Source of the DNA: Agrypnia vestita
Taxonomy: Eukaryota > Arthropoda > Insecta > Trichoptera > Phryganeidae
Direction of reading: 5' to 3'
Assembly: GCA_016648135.1 (NCBI GenBank)
Contig: JADDOH010000495.1
Span: 248,001 to 312,000, forward strand
DNA: 64,000 nt
The notes beneath the pieces were generated by a model that saw only the letters and a program-made list of their open reading frames with translations, was not told where the DNA came from and did no database searches. Of the stretch, positions 42,740 through 53,424 are shown piece by piece (positions within the stretch are counted from its first letter, which is position 1; each line of letters starts with the position of its first letter). The position numbers and the translations under genes were made by a program.

Positions 42740-43980
42740 CATAAATTTAACAATTTACAGCGGCGATGATAATGAAGGCGTAATTATTTATATAGTTGTT
42801 TGCATACGTGTCGTATTTAAATATAAAAAAAAACACTAAATAATCTACTATTTTATTTGGGGTGTGTATTGTGTATAGCCAGCTACTTGTTTTTCTCTTA
42901 AAGATTTTATTAAAGTCATGAAAAATGAACACAATAACGTTGAACGTCAACATTACGTATTGAGAAAGAGATTAGAGACTTATCTCAGTTCAATAGTAAT
43001 AAAATACATTACCAAATCATTATTAATAGGATTACATGAATAGTTTATCAGAGGCATATTAGAAAGTCCCATAAGCTACCACATGCCTAATCTGTCTAGG
43101 AAGTAAGTGTACCCACATAGTAAGAGTAAAAATATCATCTTATGATATAATAAATCATAATTATTAATATGCACACATACATGAGTATACCTACAAGTAT
43201 AATATATAAATAAATATAATGCAAGAAATATGTGTTTGTGTTACGACAGTGTGTGAAGCTAAAAATCAGTATAAAATATTACCAAAAAAATATTTTTTAA
43301 ATGCCTACTGCTTTTAATTTACAGTATAAATAATAATTAATAATTTCATTGAAAGAGATTTTCCCATACCAGTATGTAGGCACTATAAATATGTACGAGT
43401 AGGTATGTACTGTGCAAAATACACTTGATCTTCTAAGAAATCTCTGCGTTTTATAAATTTTTTTCCGTTTTTCACAAATACTATTATACATTTTATAATA
43501 TTTTTCGAATGCATACATAATTTTACAACTTAAAATTTCTATTTGTAACAATTTTATTCATAGTTAAAAATATCGTAACACAAAATTATGTTTCAGAAGT
43601 AAATTAATGATCCAAATTATAAATTACTATAGTCAAATCATATACTATTTGGAGTAACAGAGAGAGTCCCTTTTTAAACGCGACGCCTCCGCGAGGGTGG
43701 CCGTCGCGGCGCTTCCATGGCTTCGCAGCTATTTGTGCGGAGTCGGAACAGATGGGCTGTTATTGGATTTTAAAGCACGCCAAGTGTACAGATGACGAAA
43801 CCTGACGAGTCTACAGCTAATGCAATCGCGCCCCGAGTGCCACCGAAAACTATGCGACAAATGTTCAAGCGACACATACAATAAATCGTTAGATTAGAAC
43901 GTTAGTTGTCCCTCGAAATCAATCTATCTGTAAGAAGCAACAGCGTGACGTGTGACCAGGCGCTCTAAGCAATGCGATTC
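42740..43980. other. Spacer with GC-rich island at 43670-43880
   Basis: 43670-43880 is CpG-rich (ACGCGACGCCTCCGCGAGGG, GGCCGTCGCGGCGCTTCC) with no open frame of note, flanked by very AT-rich DNA. Regulatory DNA or an unrecognised first-exon/promoter region are both possible. Confidence 0.35.
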
Positions 43981-43984
43981 AATA

Positions 43985-44525
43985 ATATTTTTATAGACTA
44001 ATAGCCAGTTACCGCCAGACTTTATAGTATCAAACCTGAAATATTTTCTGTAGATGTACACTAGAGTAGGTAAGAATGTTTGGATATTTTGACATTTGCG
44101 TGAGGGGGGTTTTAGCAGATAACAGGTATTACAGGTACAATAAATGTGTAAGTAAAATGTAAAAATAACAACACTGATTTTTTAATATGCTTAAATGGAC
44201 AGTAAAATACACTCATGTTAAAGATAACCAGACGTTTTCGCGGGTCATTTATTTTGCTAGACGCTTTGAAGCTCTATAAATAATCATGGCATTTATGTTA
44301 TAGTAACAAATCTGAATTATGTATATTTAATTCGGGCCACCGTGTAACAATATTACTTAATACCTTATATTTTAATATTTTACTTACTCAAATCAAATGT
44401 GATAATACCAAAATCTTCGTATCTACTATAGTGTACACATACAGAAAATATTTCAGGTTTTTTCCTGTAACGTGAGTCTGGCGGTCGCTGGCTCCTACTC
44501 TATTAGCAATATATATTTTTAGATA
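43985..44525. mobile_element. Element with diverged inverted ends
   Basis: Left 43990-44075 and the inverse of 44410-44525 share TAATAG, AGCCAG-ACCGCCAGACT, AACCTGAAATATTTTCTGTA and GTGTACACTA-AGTAG. About 540 bases; no coding frame in between. Family unknown. Confidence 0.55.
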
Positions 44526-44696
44526 ACCGTCGTGCACAATAAATTAATAATCATCACATTATATTCGTGTATATTATAATCCCCATCCCTAATCCCAATT
44601 ATAATAACGTCCGTAACTTTTTAATAATCATAATTTTTTTGGAATAATTATATTTTTCCAAAAAAAAATTTTTGGAAACATAATGTAATGGTATTT

Positions 44697-46265
44697 TAAC
44701 CGACAACATAATTTCAATAACTATTATTTGAGATTTACGATTTAGATTCGACTTACAAACGTTGGTAATAAAAAAACAAAAATGGTTTGACCATCTATTT
44801 GTTAGACGTTAGACTGTTGATTGTATTAAAGGAGTAGATGAGAAAAATAGATAAATTATTTGTATCATAAAACATGGTAAAACTGAAAAAAGGCTCGGAG
44901 ATTTCATTGCTTGGAAACGAATGTCTATTTGAAATATAGAGGAGCTGTCCAGTTTGTTATTAACTATTTAAATAAATTGTATATAAAAATTATATATTTT
45001 TAAACAATAGATGGACGAAGATTTGATCTATTGGATTAGAAAGAAGAAATAATAAAATACATATCCCTAAATATCACCATTCATTCAATGCCTATGCTAT
45101 CGATAATATAGCTATCGATTTTCTATCTCGTACAAACGGACACATCTTGCGTTTTTTAAATATCTATTAGATTATTATTTCCTGTTTTTTCATCACTATG
45201 CAGATAAATTCGAATTTAGTCTTACCGCTATCTCATTCTAATCGCATAATTTATATCTGATATATGTAAGAAAATTGCGGAAAAATTCTTCCGAAAAACA
45301 TCAGTGATTTGTAGTACAAATTTCAAGAATCCCAGCCATAGACATTTATTGTCCATTATCCGAGCCATAGATTTTTCGCATGGGGACCTACGTAATTTGT
45401 AAGCGTGTAGCAATATAACACATTTTCATCTTTCATTTGATCTCTGTTTTATTGTGACACTTTACGTGCAGCGGGAATTCAGGTGTCCCGGCATTTAAAT
45501 TTACATCTTTCGAAATATTTTTACAGTTTCATTAGCGGCGGTAAAATATCGTGCTATCCTTCAATTAAACTTTTTTAAACATCACGAACCCCACAAACAT
45601 TCACAGAACCATTTTTAGGTCGCCGTTTAAATGTTTTTGTATTCTTTGATTATAATTCAAACATGAGAAGAATGAATTAAAATATTTATTTTAACATTGA
45701 TGTAGTGATACATCCCACATTCTCATACTCAATGTTGTATGTATACTATTTAAAAATATATTGTTGTTTTTGATTTTAAACTTCAATATACAACTATCTG
45801 TAACCTGTCAAACATGTCGGTTCCTAAAGAATAAGTATTTATTTATTTTAAAAAAAAGAAAAACGAAAAAAGAAAAGAAGAAAAAAGGAAGAAAAAAGAA
45901 AGAAAAAAGTTTTTATGCTATAAAAAAGTTACAGACATTACATGAAGTTACGGCGGATAGACAACGAAATTATTATAATTGGGATGTATTTAGATAGTTA
46001 ATAATAAACTGGACAGCCCCTCTATATTTCAAATAGAAATCCGCTTCCAATCAATGAGTTCTCCAAGTCAGTTTTAGCAAGTTTTATGATACCAATAGGT
46101 AATTGATATTTCTCTCATCTGCTCGTTAATATAATCAATAGTCTAACAAATAGATGTTTATTTAGTACCAATATTTGTCCGTCGAATTGTGAAAAATTGT
46201 TTTCCAACCACTGACAAAATCCGGTACAAATCTCAAATAATGGTTTTCGGTCAAAATACAATCAC
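44697..46265. mobile_element. 1.57 kb inverted-repeat-bounded element
   Basis: 44697-44965 and 46005-46265 are diverged inverse copies: ATTATTTGAGATTT, GTTGGTAATAAA, CATCTATTTGTTAGAC, TTGATTGTATTAA, GGAG-ATGAGA, ATTTGAAATATAGAGG and GCTGTCCAGTTTGTTATTAA. The interior has no transposase but contains a HeliN-A copy (45794-45984). Arms are related to the AACCGGTTA MITEs at 23703 and 47745. It could be one element or two oppositely inserted copies. Confidence 0.5.
45794..45984 (-). mobile_element. HeliN-A short form
   Basis: Minus strand: starts TCCCAATTATAATAATTTCG, TTGTCTATCCGCC, GTAACTTCATGTAATGTCTG, an A/T-rich linker, TTCTTTAGGAACC, then GACATGTTTGACAGGTTACA, G, ATAG. The terminal CTAG has become ATAG and the hairpin is weakened. 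The plus strand purine-rich AAAGAAAAA run at 45852-45908 lies inside. No tRNA-like module in this short form. Confidence 0.65.
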
Positions 46266-46269
46266 CAAC

Positions 46270-46685
46270 AATCAACGAAATCTCATCCAATATTATTTAA
46301 CTGCAAATTCTTCATAACTCTGGGTCTGTAATTTTTTTAAATGTTTTACCTAATTGACAGTCAACCAAACTCTAAATACTGGCGCGTCCGGTGACTACAT
46401 TGAAGCATGACTTCTATGCCATTCTATGCCATACCATATTATAAATAAAATAAAAACTAAAAATATATTTCTTAATTAAAAAAAATTTCGATAGAAATTA
46501 AAACTGTGAAATGAATATTTCGTTTTTTTTGCAATATGTATTTGCTTGCGCCGAGGACTGTCCCGTGCAACGAGACAGACTTTGGGACCCTCGGACTCTA
46601 TACTTGCGCCGTTATTTAAAATTTCTTATATCTTTTAAATATAAATTAAGATAATAGGTATATGATATTTTTACTCGGATGAATC
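46270..46685. other. Spacer, no gene recognised
   Basis: AT-rich; nothing recognised. Confidence 0.4.
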
Positions 46686-46689
46686 TGAT

Positions 46690-47175
46690 AAAAGGTAAAA
46701 TCAAATGTATTCATCAATTAGAAAGATATACAGAAAAATCGAATTCACGAAAAAATATTAAGTTACTACTGGGATTCGAACCCAAGTCACCTCCTTTCCA
46801 GGGCCGGTGCTCTGACCACTAAGCTATAGCAACCCTCTATGTTTCTGTGAATAATTGATTAATTTTTATTTTTGTCCATAGAGCAATCCACTTTTTTGAT
46901 ACGGTAGTTGAAATTACTTTTGCAATGACACGGCTAGATGGACACCAACAGATATTATATACATTCAAGAACACATTCATATTTGTGAAGTTGTAATTTT
47001 TCAGAACAAAGTTCTGTGAAATTTTTAAATCAAATTAATTAATCAATTAGAAAGATATACAGAAAAATCTAAGTCACGAAAAAATATTAAGTTACTACTG
47101 GGATTCGAACCCAGAACTTTGTTCTGAAAAATTACAACTTCACAAATATGAATGTGTTCTTGAATATACTGATAA
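46690..47175 (-). mobile_element. SINE type 3 cluster with inverted tail
   Basis: 46715-46845 (minus): tRNA-like head TTGCTATAGCTTAGTGGTCA with B box GGTTCGAATCC and tail ATATTTTTTCGTGAATTCGA, TTTTTCTGTATATCTTTCTA. 47040-47112 repeats the tail up to the B box. 46956-47022 (ATTCAAGAACACATTC, AACAAAGTTCTGTG) is inverted almost exactly at 47111-47172. So two SINE pieces are arranged around an inverted distal module, possibly by a template-switch event. Confidence 0.65.
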
Positions 47176-47249
47176 AAGGTAATTTAAATATATATATAAA
47201 TTTCAGAAATTAAAATAGATATTTTTATTCTGAAATTCAAATTATTATT

Positions 47250-47460
47250 ATCTTCTTACGTGAAATACGTTTCTTCTTACTTGCACTGTCCCAACTCATT
47301 GCCTCTTCTCTTTCTTTGCCGGTTCTTCTCTTTCTCAGGCTATACCTTCTTCGGTTTTGCCTATCGCTTTCATCCAGGCCGTTTCTCTGTATGTAATATT
47401 TTGGAGATATTTATGTTAAAACGCAGAAGAAATATAAAAGCAGGCGAACCTTCCGCACAA
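47250..47460 (-). pseudogene. LINE tail fragment (RTRRADP type)
   Basis: Minus strand reads IQRNGLDESDRQNRRRYSLR followed by KRRTGKEREEAMSWDSAS, parallel to VQGNDLNECDTQNRRRYNLR-TRRADSNSL at 60303-60480 and QDRRTYSLRTRRADPNS at 5.9 kb. Decayed; the plus-strand frame 47260-47463 is its antisense shadow. Confidence 0.5.
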
Positions 47461-47464
47461 TAGT

Positions 47465-47740
47465 TAAGTATTTGTTTATTAGGGCGCGAGTACGTAAATA
47501 AAACGTTTTCGCGCCAATAAACTCGGAACTTTCCTTTATGCAAATTTTAATACAAAAAATTCACTCGTACACGTTTGCTACAATTCAACGAAGCAATTCG
47601 CAGTCATTCATTGTCGTCTTCTTTATACAATATTAATATATTGGGAGTTTACATGAGTTGTTTCCTTTTTACCCAAATATGGAGCAGGTACAAGCGGAAA
47701 CAATAAAAAAATTACAACAAATTAGAGTGATGGAATTTTG
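47465..47740. other. Spacer, no gene recognised
   Basis: Slightly GC-richer at 47480-47540; nothing recognised. Confidence 0.4.
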
Positions 47741-47744
47741 ATCG

Positions 47745-47935
47745 GCTGAACAGTAATCGTTATTTGATAATTGTATCGATGATTGATAACTGATTTTTCG
47801 CAATTCGATTGGCGACCTTCGGTACTAGACAACAGACGTATTTTAATTATTAATCATCAATGCTTTCATTCAAATCTCAGTACCATGTGTAACCGGTTAT
47901 AATAACGGTTTGAACATCACTAAAGATTAGTCAAT
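47745..47935. mobile_element. Foldback MITE related to 23703-23890
   Basis: Shares ATTGTATCGATGATTGATAA, CTGATTTTTCGCAATTCG, and the right end CCATGTGTAACCGGTTATAA, TAACGGTTT with the AACCGGTTA family. The arms are less symmetric than at 23703. Confidence 0.5.
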
Positions 47936-48211
47936 AATGAATTACTCTTTAATATTTACAACATCTTGCCAACTTTCTAAAAGTTTTTAGATGTCAAAAA
48001 ACATTGATTCTCTTGTTTAAACACGTATAGAAGGACGTGTAGAAAATTCTCACTTTTGTCTGATTGACATTCCACTTTTAATGTCAAATTAATTAAATAA
48101 TTTAATTATATAATATACGTAATCTAAATTAATTAAAAAATAAACTTAAAGTAAAAGAAAACACAATATCTTGTAGAACAGAAAATCTTCTTTATAATTG
48201 AATAAAACCTA

Positions 48212-48400
48212 AAGGCCGGCGCCACACTGCGCGGATGATCCGCCGCGTCTTTTCCGTCGCATCAAATCGGCAAAGCAAATGGATCGACCGATCATCCACG
48301 TAGTGTGTTTGATAAGCGTATATTCTATGGAAAGATATGTAGCGGCGTTCCGCGACCGAAGAGACACGGCGGAAGACCCGCGTAGTGTGGCGCCGGTCTT
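48212..48400. mobile_element. GC-rich MITE with 24-base TIRs
   Basis: Left AAGGCCGGCGCCACACTGCG CGG and the inverse of the right AAGACCGGCGCCACACTACG CGG differ at two of the first 23 positions. The interior has GATGATCCGCCGCG, CGATCATCC and GCGGAAGA motifs. 189 bases in an AT-rich setting; TSD unclear (flanks CCTA and ATAG). The minus frame 48209-48415 is a by-product. Confidence 0.7.
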
Positions 48401-48404
48401 ATAG

Positions 48405-48735
48405 TTTTTTGGCATGCATTTTAAAAATTAAAATACATATGTTCCCACTACAGACCACTTAAATATAAAACCAAGAGTTAACTTTATTGATATGCTTTCT
48501 GGTTAATTTATTGGTACACGTCTGGTTCCATGACTGGTTCCAATACGTTTGAATTGCTTGAAAAATTACTATGCACTTGTAAATTCTGAAAAAGTCAAAC
48601 TAAATACTCTTAAAAAGTAAATTTTCTTATTAAATATGTTGCAAAAATAGTTTTTATTTCGAGAGACTCGGTTTGGAAAGAAATTTTTAAATTAACAGCC
48701 ATTTAAGTGGATTGCTTTCAACAATGGTATAATAT
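48405..48735. other. Spacer, no gene recognised
   Basis: AT-rich. GTGGATTGCTTTCAACAATG near 48708 is the inverse of the AGCAATCCACTTT motif next to the SINE type 3 copies at 34018 and 46882. Confidence 0.4.
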
Positions 48736-48739
48736 GTGT

Positions 48740-48960
48740 ATTAATCAATTAAAAAGAGACCTTAGGTACATATAAGGGCAACAAATTTACGTTAATTTAC
48801 CAAGCTGCCGTGGCGAAATTGGATAACTCGCTATTCCTGGATAGAGGTCCGTTGGTTCGAATCCCGGTAACAATTTAAATATGTTTTCGTTAATTTGATT
48901 TTTGTGTATGTCTTTTCTAATTGATTAATAAATTTGTTACTATAATTGCTTTACAAATGT
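48740..48960 (+). mobile_element. tRNA-Arg-derived SINE, type 3
   Basis: CGTGGCGAAATTGGATAACT (A-box region), GGATAGAGGTCCG, B box GGTTCGAATCC, then TTTTCGTTAATTTGATTTTT and TGTCTTTTCTAATTGATTAA. Compare GTGGCGCAACGGATAAC and GGTTCGAATCC of the intact tRNA-Arg at 10582. Best copy for recognising the tRNA-Arg origin. Confidence 0.7.
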
Positions 48961-48969
48961 TACCTTAAT

Positions 48970-49825
48970 ATACGCGACATAAATACAAGACATAGGTACT
49001 TCCATTGTATCCAAATCCCCTCGCCCAAAGATTGTACATATTTATACAAGGGGTTTAGTTCATATCTATACAATTTTATACTCTGTGGTTAACACCAACT
49101 AATGATATTACCTACTCCATGAACTTTTATCCAATCATTATTGTATTCTCGCTCTGTCGTTAAATTCTGAGAAAACAGCTATTTTTATATTACGACAATT
49201 AAATATTCTAGCTTTACCTTGAGGGTATCCGCCATCGTTCTGCATTTTGACAAACGGATTGCCGCCATTTGGCCGGCAGCTGTCGCCCCTGTGTTCTCCC
49301 GCCATCGGGGTATTTCTCCTGACTATTTTTAAGATGGCGGGACACTCGCTCCTGTCACTTTAGCCCGGTGACAGAATCCCGCGCATATTTTCCCGGTTTC
49401 CTCGGCCATTGCACCCGCGCCGGGACGGGGTGGACGGAATGTTGCCGACGCGGAAAATAATCGTCACCCATTTAAACTCTTATCGTCTATGGATTGCAAA
49501 TAAGTACCTAGCATGTATGAACATTCTCAATCCATAGATATATTGTTTACGTCGCTTGCATACTCGGCCATGAGTATCAAACGTCAAAAATATTAATGTC
49601 GTAACCTCTAATTATTAGTAGAAAATAGCAATAATTTAACATTATTTAAAACATGGGTATGCGTTTAATAATTTTTAAAAGCATTAATCTGAAAATATTT
49701 CTCACTAGAATTAGAATAGCTTTTGATATTTTGCATTTCTATGTTATAGCCCAGTAGCAGTGTCCGGGAAGTAATTCAAAATGTGTTTAAGTTCATTCAA
49801 ATTTGATTTAAAATTAATATTTCTT
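48970..49825. other. Spacer with GC-rich island at 49205-49460
   Basis: 49205-49460 is CpG-rich, with two copies of a YY1-like CCGCCAT/AAGATGGCGGG motif (GATTGCCGCCATTTGGC, CCCGCCATCGGGG, TTTTTAAGATGGCGGGAC). TTATCGTCTATGGATTG follows at 49482, as after the island at 33.2 kb. No coding frame. Candidate conserved regulatory element. Confidence 0.4.
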
Positions 49826-49828
49826 AAA

Positions 49829-49985
49829 ATAAAACACAAATTACTTTGTTTTCACCACTATATTAGATTAAAAAATCTACATGTTTCGAGAACAATGTTC
49901 TTCTCGAAACATGTAGATTTTTTAATCTAATATAGTGGTGAAAACAAAGTAATTCGTGTTTTCTTTTAATAATAATGTCACCACA
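49829..49985. mobile_element. Foldback family A, near-perfect palindrome
   Basis: Arms ATTACTTTGTTTTCACCACT, ATATTAGATTAAAAAATCTA, CATGTTTCGAGAA and their exact inverse meet around 49907-49911 (CAATG). The flank continues TAATAATGTCACCACAAA as in the other family A members. GAAAC is retained, but the CTGATGA half is lost. Confidence 0.8.
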
Positions 49986-49989
49986 AAGT

Positions 49990-50285
49990 TCAAGCCTTCA
50001 TACAGAAGAAGAAAAAATATTCTTCGAGTAGTTAATATTTCTTGAGTACTGAAAACAATTTGACTGTAAAAAAATAACATACGTAATTACGTATCTAAAT
50101 CAATACGGGTGCCGGCAAAACTTTTAACCTTTTCGGAATGAAAATTGCTTTGGAATCTCTCTTTCTCTGACATCCTAAGAGGGAGCTCTACCATTTTGTT
50201 ATTTAGTGACACATTGTCTCAAAATTGTTCTAATCGTCATATCGGTACATACACAGAAGAGGAACTAATGTAGACTATTACGTCA
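49990..50285. other. Spacer, possible MITE end
   Basis: GGGTGCCGGCAAAACTTTTA at 50107 resembles the left end of the TA-flanked MITE family, but no right end was found. Confidence 0.35.
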
Positions 50286-50289
50286 TTAG

Positions 50290-50675
50290 ATGAGATCGTG
50301 TGTCAAATCCATTAACGATAGAATAAATAATGAAGATATTAGGAATGAATCTAAAGCTGATCTTACCATAGTTAATAGAATTGAAAAAGGGTCGCTCGGG
50401 CGGTTTGGACATGTTGAGCGAATGAATGAGGAAAGAATGGTAAGAAAGATATATAACGCAAGGGTTGACGGCGCCAGAAAGAGAGGGCGACCGCGGAAGA
50501 CGTGACACGACCAGATTAATGGATTAAGATGGTCCCGTTAGAAGCCTCAACAACCATCGAGCTTGCATGCGAAGATGCATGAATGTGAATGTAGCGAGAT
50601 TTGTACGTCAGGACAGAAGAGCATGGCGCTCTATTCTCTCTGCTTACCGCCAAGGGGAAACGGCGTGATGGTAAG
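50290..50675 (+). pseudogene. LINE C-terminal tail, family L1e copy
   Basis: The frame 50290-50505 encodes NDRINNEDIRNESKADL, GRFGHVERMNEERMVRK, IYNARVDGARKRGRPRK, then a stop where the better copy at 58.4-58.8 kb reads TGRDQINQIL. Downstream sequence still matches that copy (RACMRRCMNV-EAR, QDRR-WRS) in shifted frames. Typical C-terminal linker of LINE ORF2; truncated, no RT core. Confidence 0.7.
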
Positions 50676-50734
50676 TAAGTAAGGATTAATTACACTGAGT
50701 TATATTTTTGATAGCCTACTTTATTATTTGAAGG

Positions 50735-51430
50735 ATATAAAAGCAAAGGTAGCAATATCTCACCGAGGTGTTTCTATGATAAATACCAAAAACCTGTCCT
50801 CAAGGAAATTTCTCTGGAAAAAAGAAAGCTATTAAAAAGACATATGCCACCTCAGTTTTATCGTACAGTGAGAACAAGAAGCATGAATTTTATTTAAACG
50901 TTTATTAGGGAAAAAAATCTAAATTAAATATTTATCTGGCAGAATATTATGAAATATTAAACTCTGAATAATATATTTATTATTGTGATATTACGAGGCA
51001 TATATCTCTTATCTCGGTTTCTTTTCAAAATATATGCTTAGAAAAAAGTCATGCTTCTTGTTCTCACAGCACGCCCCTAGCTGTAACCCGTCAAAAATGA
51101 CAGTACTTTTATATGTCGCTTCCTAAAGAATATGTATTTATTTATTTAAAAAAAAGCTATAAAGTAGTTACACGGACGGACAGAGAATAAATTATTATAA
51201 TTGGGACTGCGGTCTGTACTAAAGTCTAAAAATCAACAGTTTAGTCTAAAATTAACATCATCTGTCACATTAGTTTGAAGCGGTCATTTTGTCACGTGAC
51301 ACATCGTTAGGGGTTGATTGGAAAGCTATATTGGTAGAGCTATATTTCCTATAAAATCTCAAATTCAGTCTCGGTGACTGCATTCAAAACATTTTTTGTT
51401 GATATTGTTGTCATTGTTTTTATACCCCTA
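50735..51430. repeat. Loose inverted pair flanking a dispersed repeat
   Basis: GGATATAAAAGCAAAGGTAG CAATATC (50734-50760) is inverted at 51395-51430 (GATATTGTTGTCATTG), next to CTCGGTGACTGCATTCAAAA (51372), as in the outer arms at 28875 and 29478. In between lie another copy of the 37700-type repeat (50905-51076) and a HeliN-A. Confidence 0.45.
51077..51206 (-). mobile_element. HeliN-A, shortest complete form
   Basis: Minus strand: TCCCAATTATAATAATTTAT, TCTCTGTCCGTCCGTG, TTTTTTTTAAATAAATAAAT, ACATATTCTTTAGGAAGCGA, then CTGTCATTTTTGACGGGTTA, CAG, CTAG. 130 bases with both termini, defining the minimal element. Flanks do not show the usual A/T, perhaps from later mutation. Confidence 0.7.
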
Positions 51431-51439
51431 CAATTTTAA

Positions 51440-53030
51440 TAAGAAATTTAATATATATTAAAAAATATTTATCCTGTTGTACTTCATATAAATCGAGTAT
51501 TAATAAAGTGTTTGAAGATACTTAAAAACTGCTGCATATTTTCACTAATTGACTTCTCGGTAATGTAATCATTGGTGTTCCCGCCTGTAATGAGAGACCG
51601 GAGTTTGACTATCTTACCGGGAAAATTTTATTTTTATATATTTGTAGTAAATTTATATATATTTTTTTTAAACCAGAAAAGGATGTAGATACTCTGCAAA
51701 AATGAAATGATATGTAGTCTTTTATATGTAGGTAGTAGTCTCACATATAAAAAAATAAAGAAATATTTTACCCTGTGTGCCTGTAATATTGTGTGGGCAG
51801 GAATTTTTACACATAAAAATCCTATATAACAGAAGCAAGTATATATTATATATTTATATATGGCTATGAAGAAAAGAACCGTTATATTAAGTGTTTGATT
51901 ATGTAATTTTAATCTGGACAAGAAGCCTTTGAAAGGATATTATTAATCATTACTTTCACAGCTGTTAATGTCGATCCACATTTTTATATTAAATACATTT
52001 TAACACCAGTGAAATATTAAGAAATGTCTAAAATATATTAATTTATATTTTCACATAAATCCTATACGAGAAAAATAAAACAGAAGTACAGAGCACCTAC
52101 ATAAAAAATTCACGAATATCTCCACACACTTCGAATAATATAATACTTACTGAGAAATATGACTTCCTGTGTTTTTAATACATATTAAACATCTACTTAT
52201 TATTTAATAGATACTGCTGATGACGTGAAAATGAAATAAAATAGCCTGCGCGTTAAATAATGGTTCACGGAAACCGAACGTCCAAAATAATTCTGTCCGG
52301 CCAACAAGGCGGTTTTGATTTATATTGTGTTTCTTTCAGAACATCATATTTTCGTCCGCTGAAACAAATAACCACTTTACGTGTCTATAAATCCGATTCC
52401 CTGTAAGCTTGTTGTAACGAGCAGAATTTATATTTCCGACCGGAGAAATATGGCGGTCATCTGTCAAACGGTAAAGCTCTCGTCATTTCATATTAAATCA
52501 CGGCAAATTAGCCACTCCTCGGTAATTTACTCCCCGGCTGGCCGTCCCTGAGACAGGTTTATATTCCCAACGATTTTTAATAAGACATTTAATCGGCGAT
52601 TCGATGATTCATTAAAGTAGCCGCTAATCAGGAATATTTGTGGTTTTCTTAAAATATGCTAGACGCACGCAGGTACGTCACTCGTAGAAAAAGTTTTTTG
52701 GGTGTTCAGTTTACTGAATTAGTTGGTTCCTTCAACTGACAATGTCCTAGCTCTTGCACTAAATAATCTATAGTGAGCTTCTCAATGCTTCACTTTGAAT
52801 AATCGACATGCTGTGTAACAGCCAATAATTGATATGTCTATAGAATGGCACGAAAAAATGATGGTTTTAAAATAATTCTAGCTATCTTATGACTCATAAT
52901 TATGTATGGAAATATATAATATTTTATTGAAATTAAGTTACAAGTATAATAAAAGTTACAAGAGAAGGCATTAAACGTACTATTAAAAAAAAGTAACTCA
53001 TAAAAACCAAGTTTATACAATACTTACTTT
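51440..53030. other. Spacer with conserved-looking segment at 52210-52600
   Basis: 52210-52600 is moderately GC-rich, repeat-free and contains homeobox-type ATTA/TTAATCGG motifs (TTTAATCGGCGATTCG, AATATGGCGGTCATCTGTC). No ORF. Candidate enhancer. The rest is AT-rich; frames 51634-51921 and 52838-53020 have no motif. Confidence 0.35.
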
Positions 53031-53040
53031 CTCACTGTTG

Positions 53041-53420
53041 GGTTTCGTGTCTACCATATGCGTCGGAATCTCCATACAACTTGTATGAAAAAACCATTAA
53101 AAATTTTAAAAATCCAAAATTATACTATAATTATTATTATTTTTATTAAAATACTCCCTTTCTCATTTTCAGGTTTCGTGTCTACCATATGCGTCGGAAT
53201 CTCCATACAACGTTTATGAAAAAACCATAAAAATTTGAAAAATCCAAAATTATACTTGAATTATCATTAATTTTTTAACGAAAATTTGATAGATCTTCTT
53301 GATCGTCACCACGAGTCTGCTTGCAAAGTTTCAGCTCGATTGGATCACGGGAAAAGGGTTAAAAATCGATCCAAAGTTTTTTCGACGGCAAGCAAGCGAA
53401 CGCCACGAGTTAATATAAAG
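53041..53420. repeat. 131-base tandem duplication plus TE-like end
   Basis: GGTTTCGTGTCTACCATATG, CGTCGGAATCTCCATACAAC and the AAAAACCAT/AAAATCCAAAATTATACT stretch are repeated at a 131-base interval (53041 and 53172). The following CTTGCAAAGTTTCAGCTCGA, TTGGATCACGGGAAA is typical of an insect LINE 3' region. Non-coding. Confidence 0.65.
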
Positions 53421-53424
53421 GGAG

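Noticed and set aside
49990..50285. Third copy of the TA-flanked MITE
   Set aside because: Only one degraded terminus-like string; no partner end or TA duplication.
53041..53270. CRISPR-like direct repeats
   Set aside because: Only two units in a eukaryotic, transposon-rich context; a simple tandem duplication.
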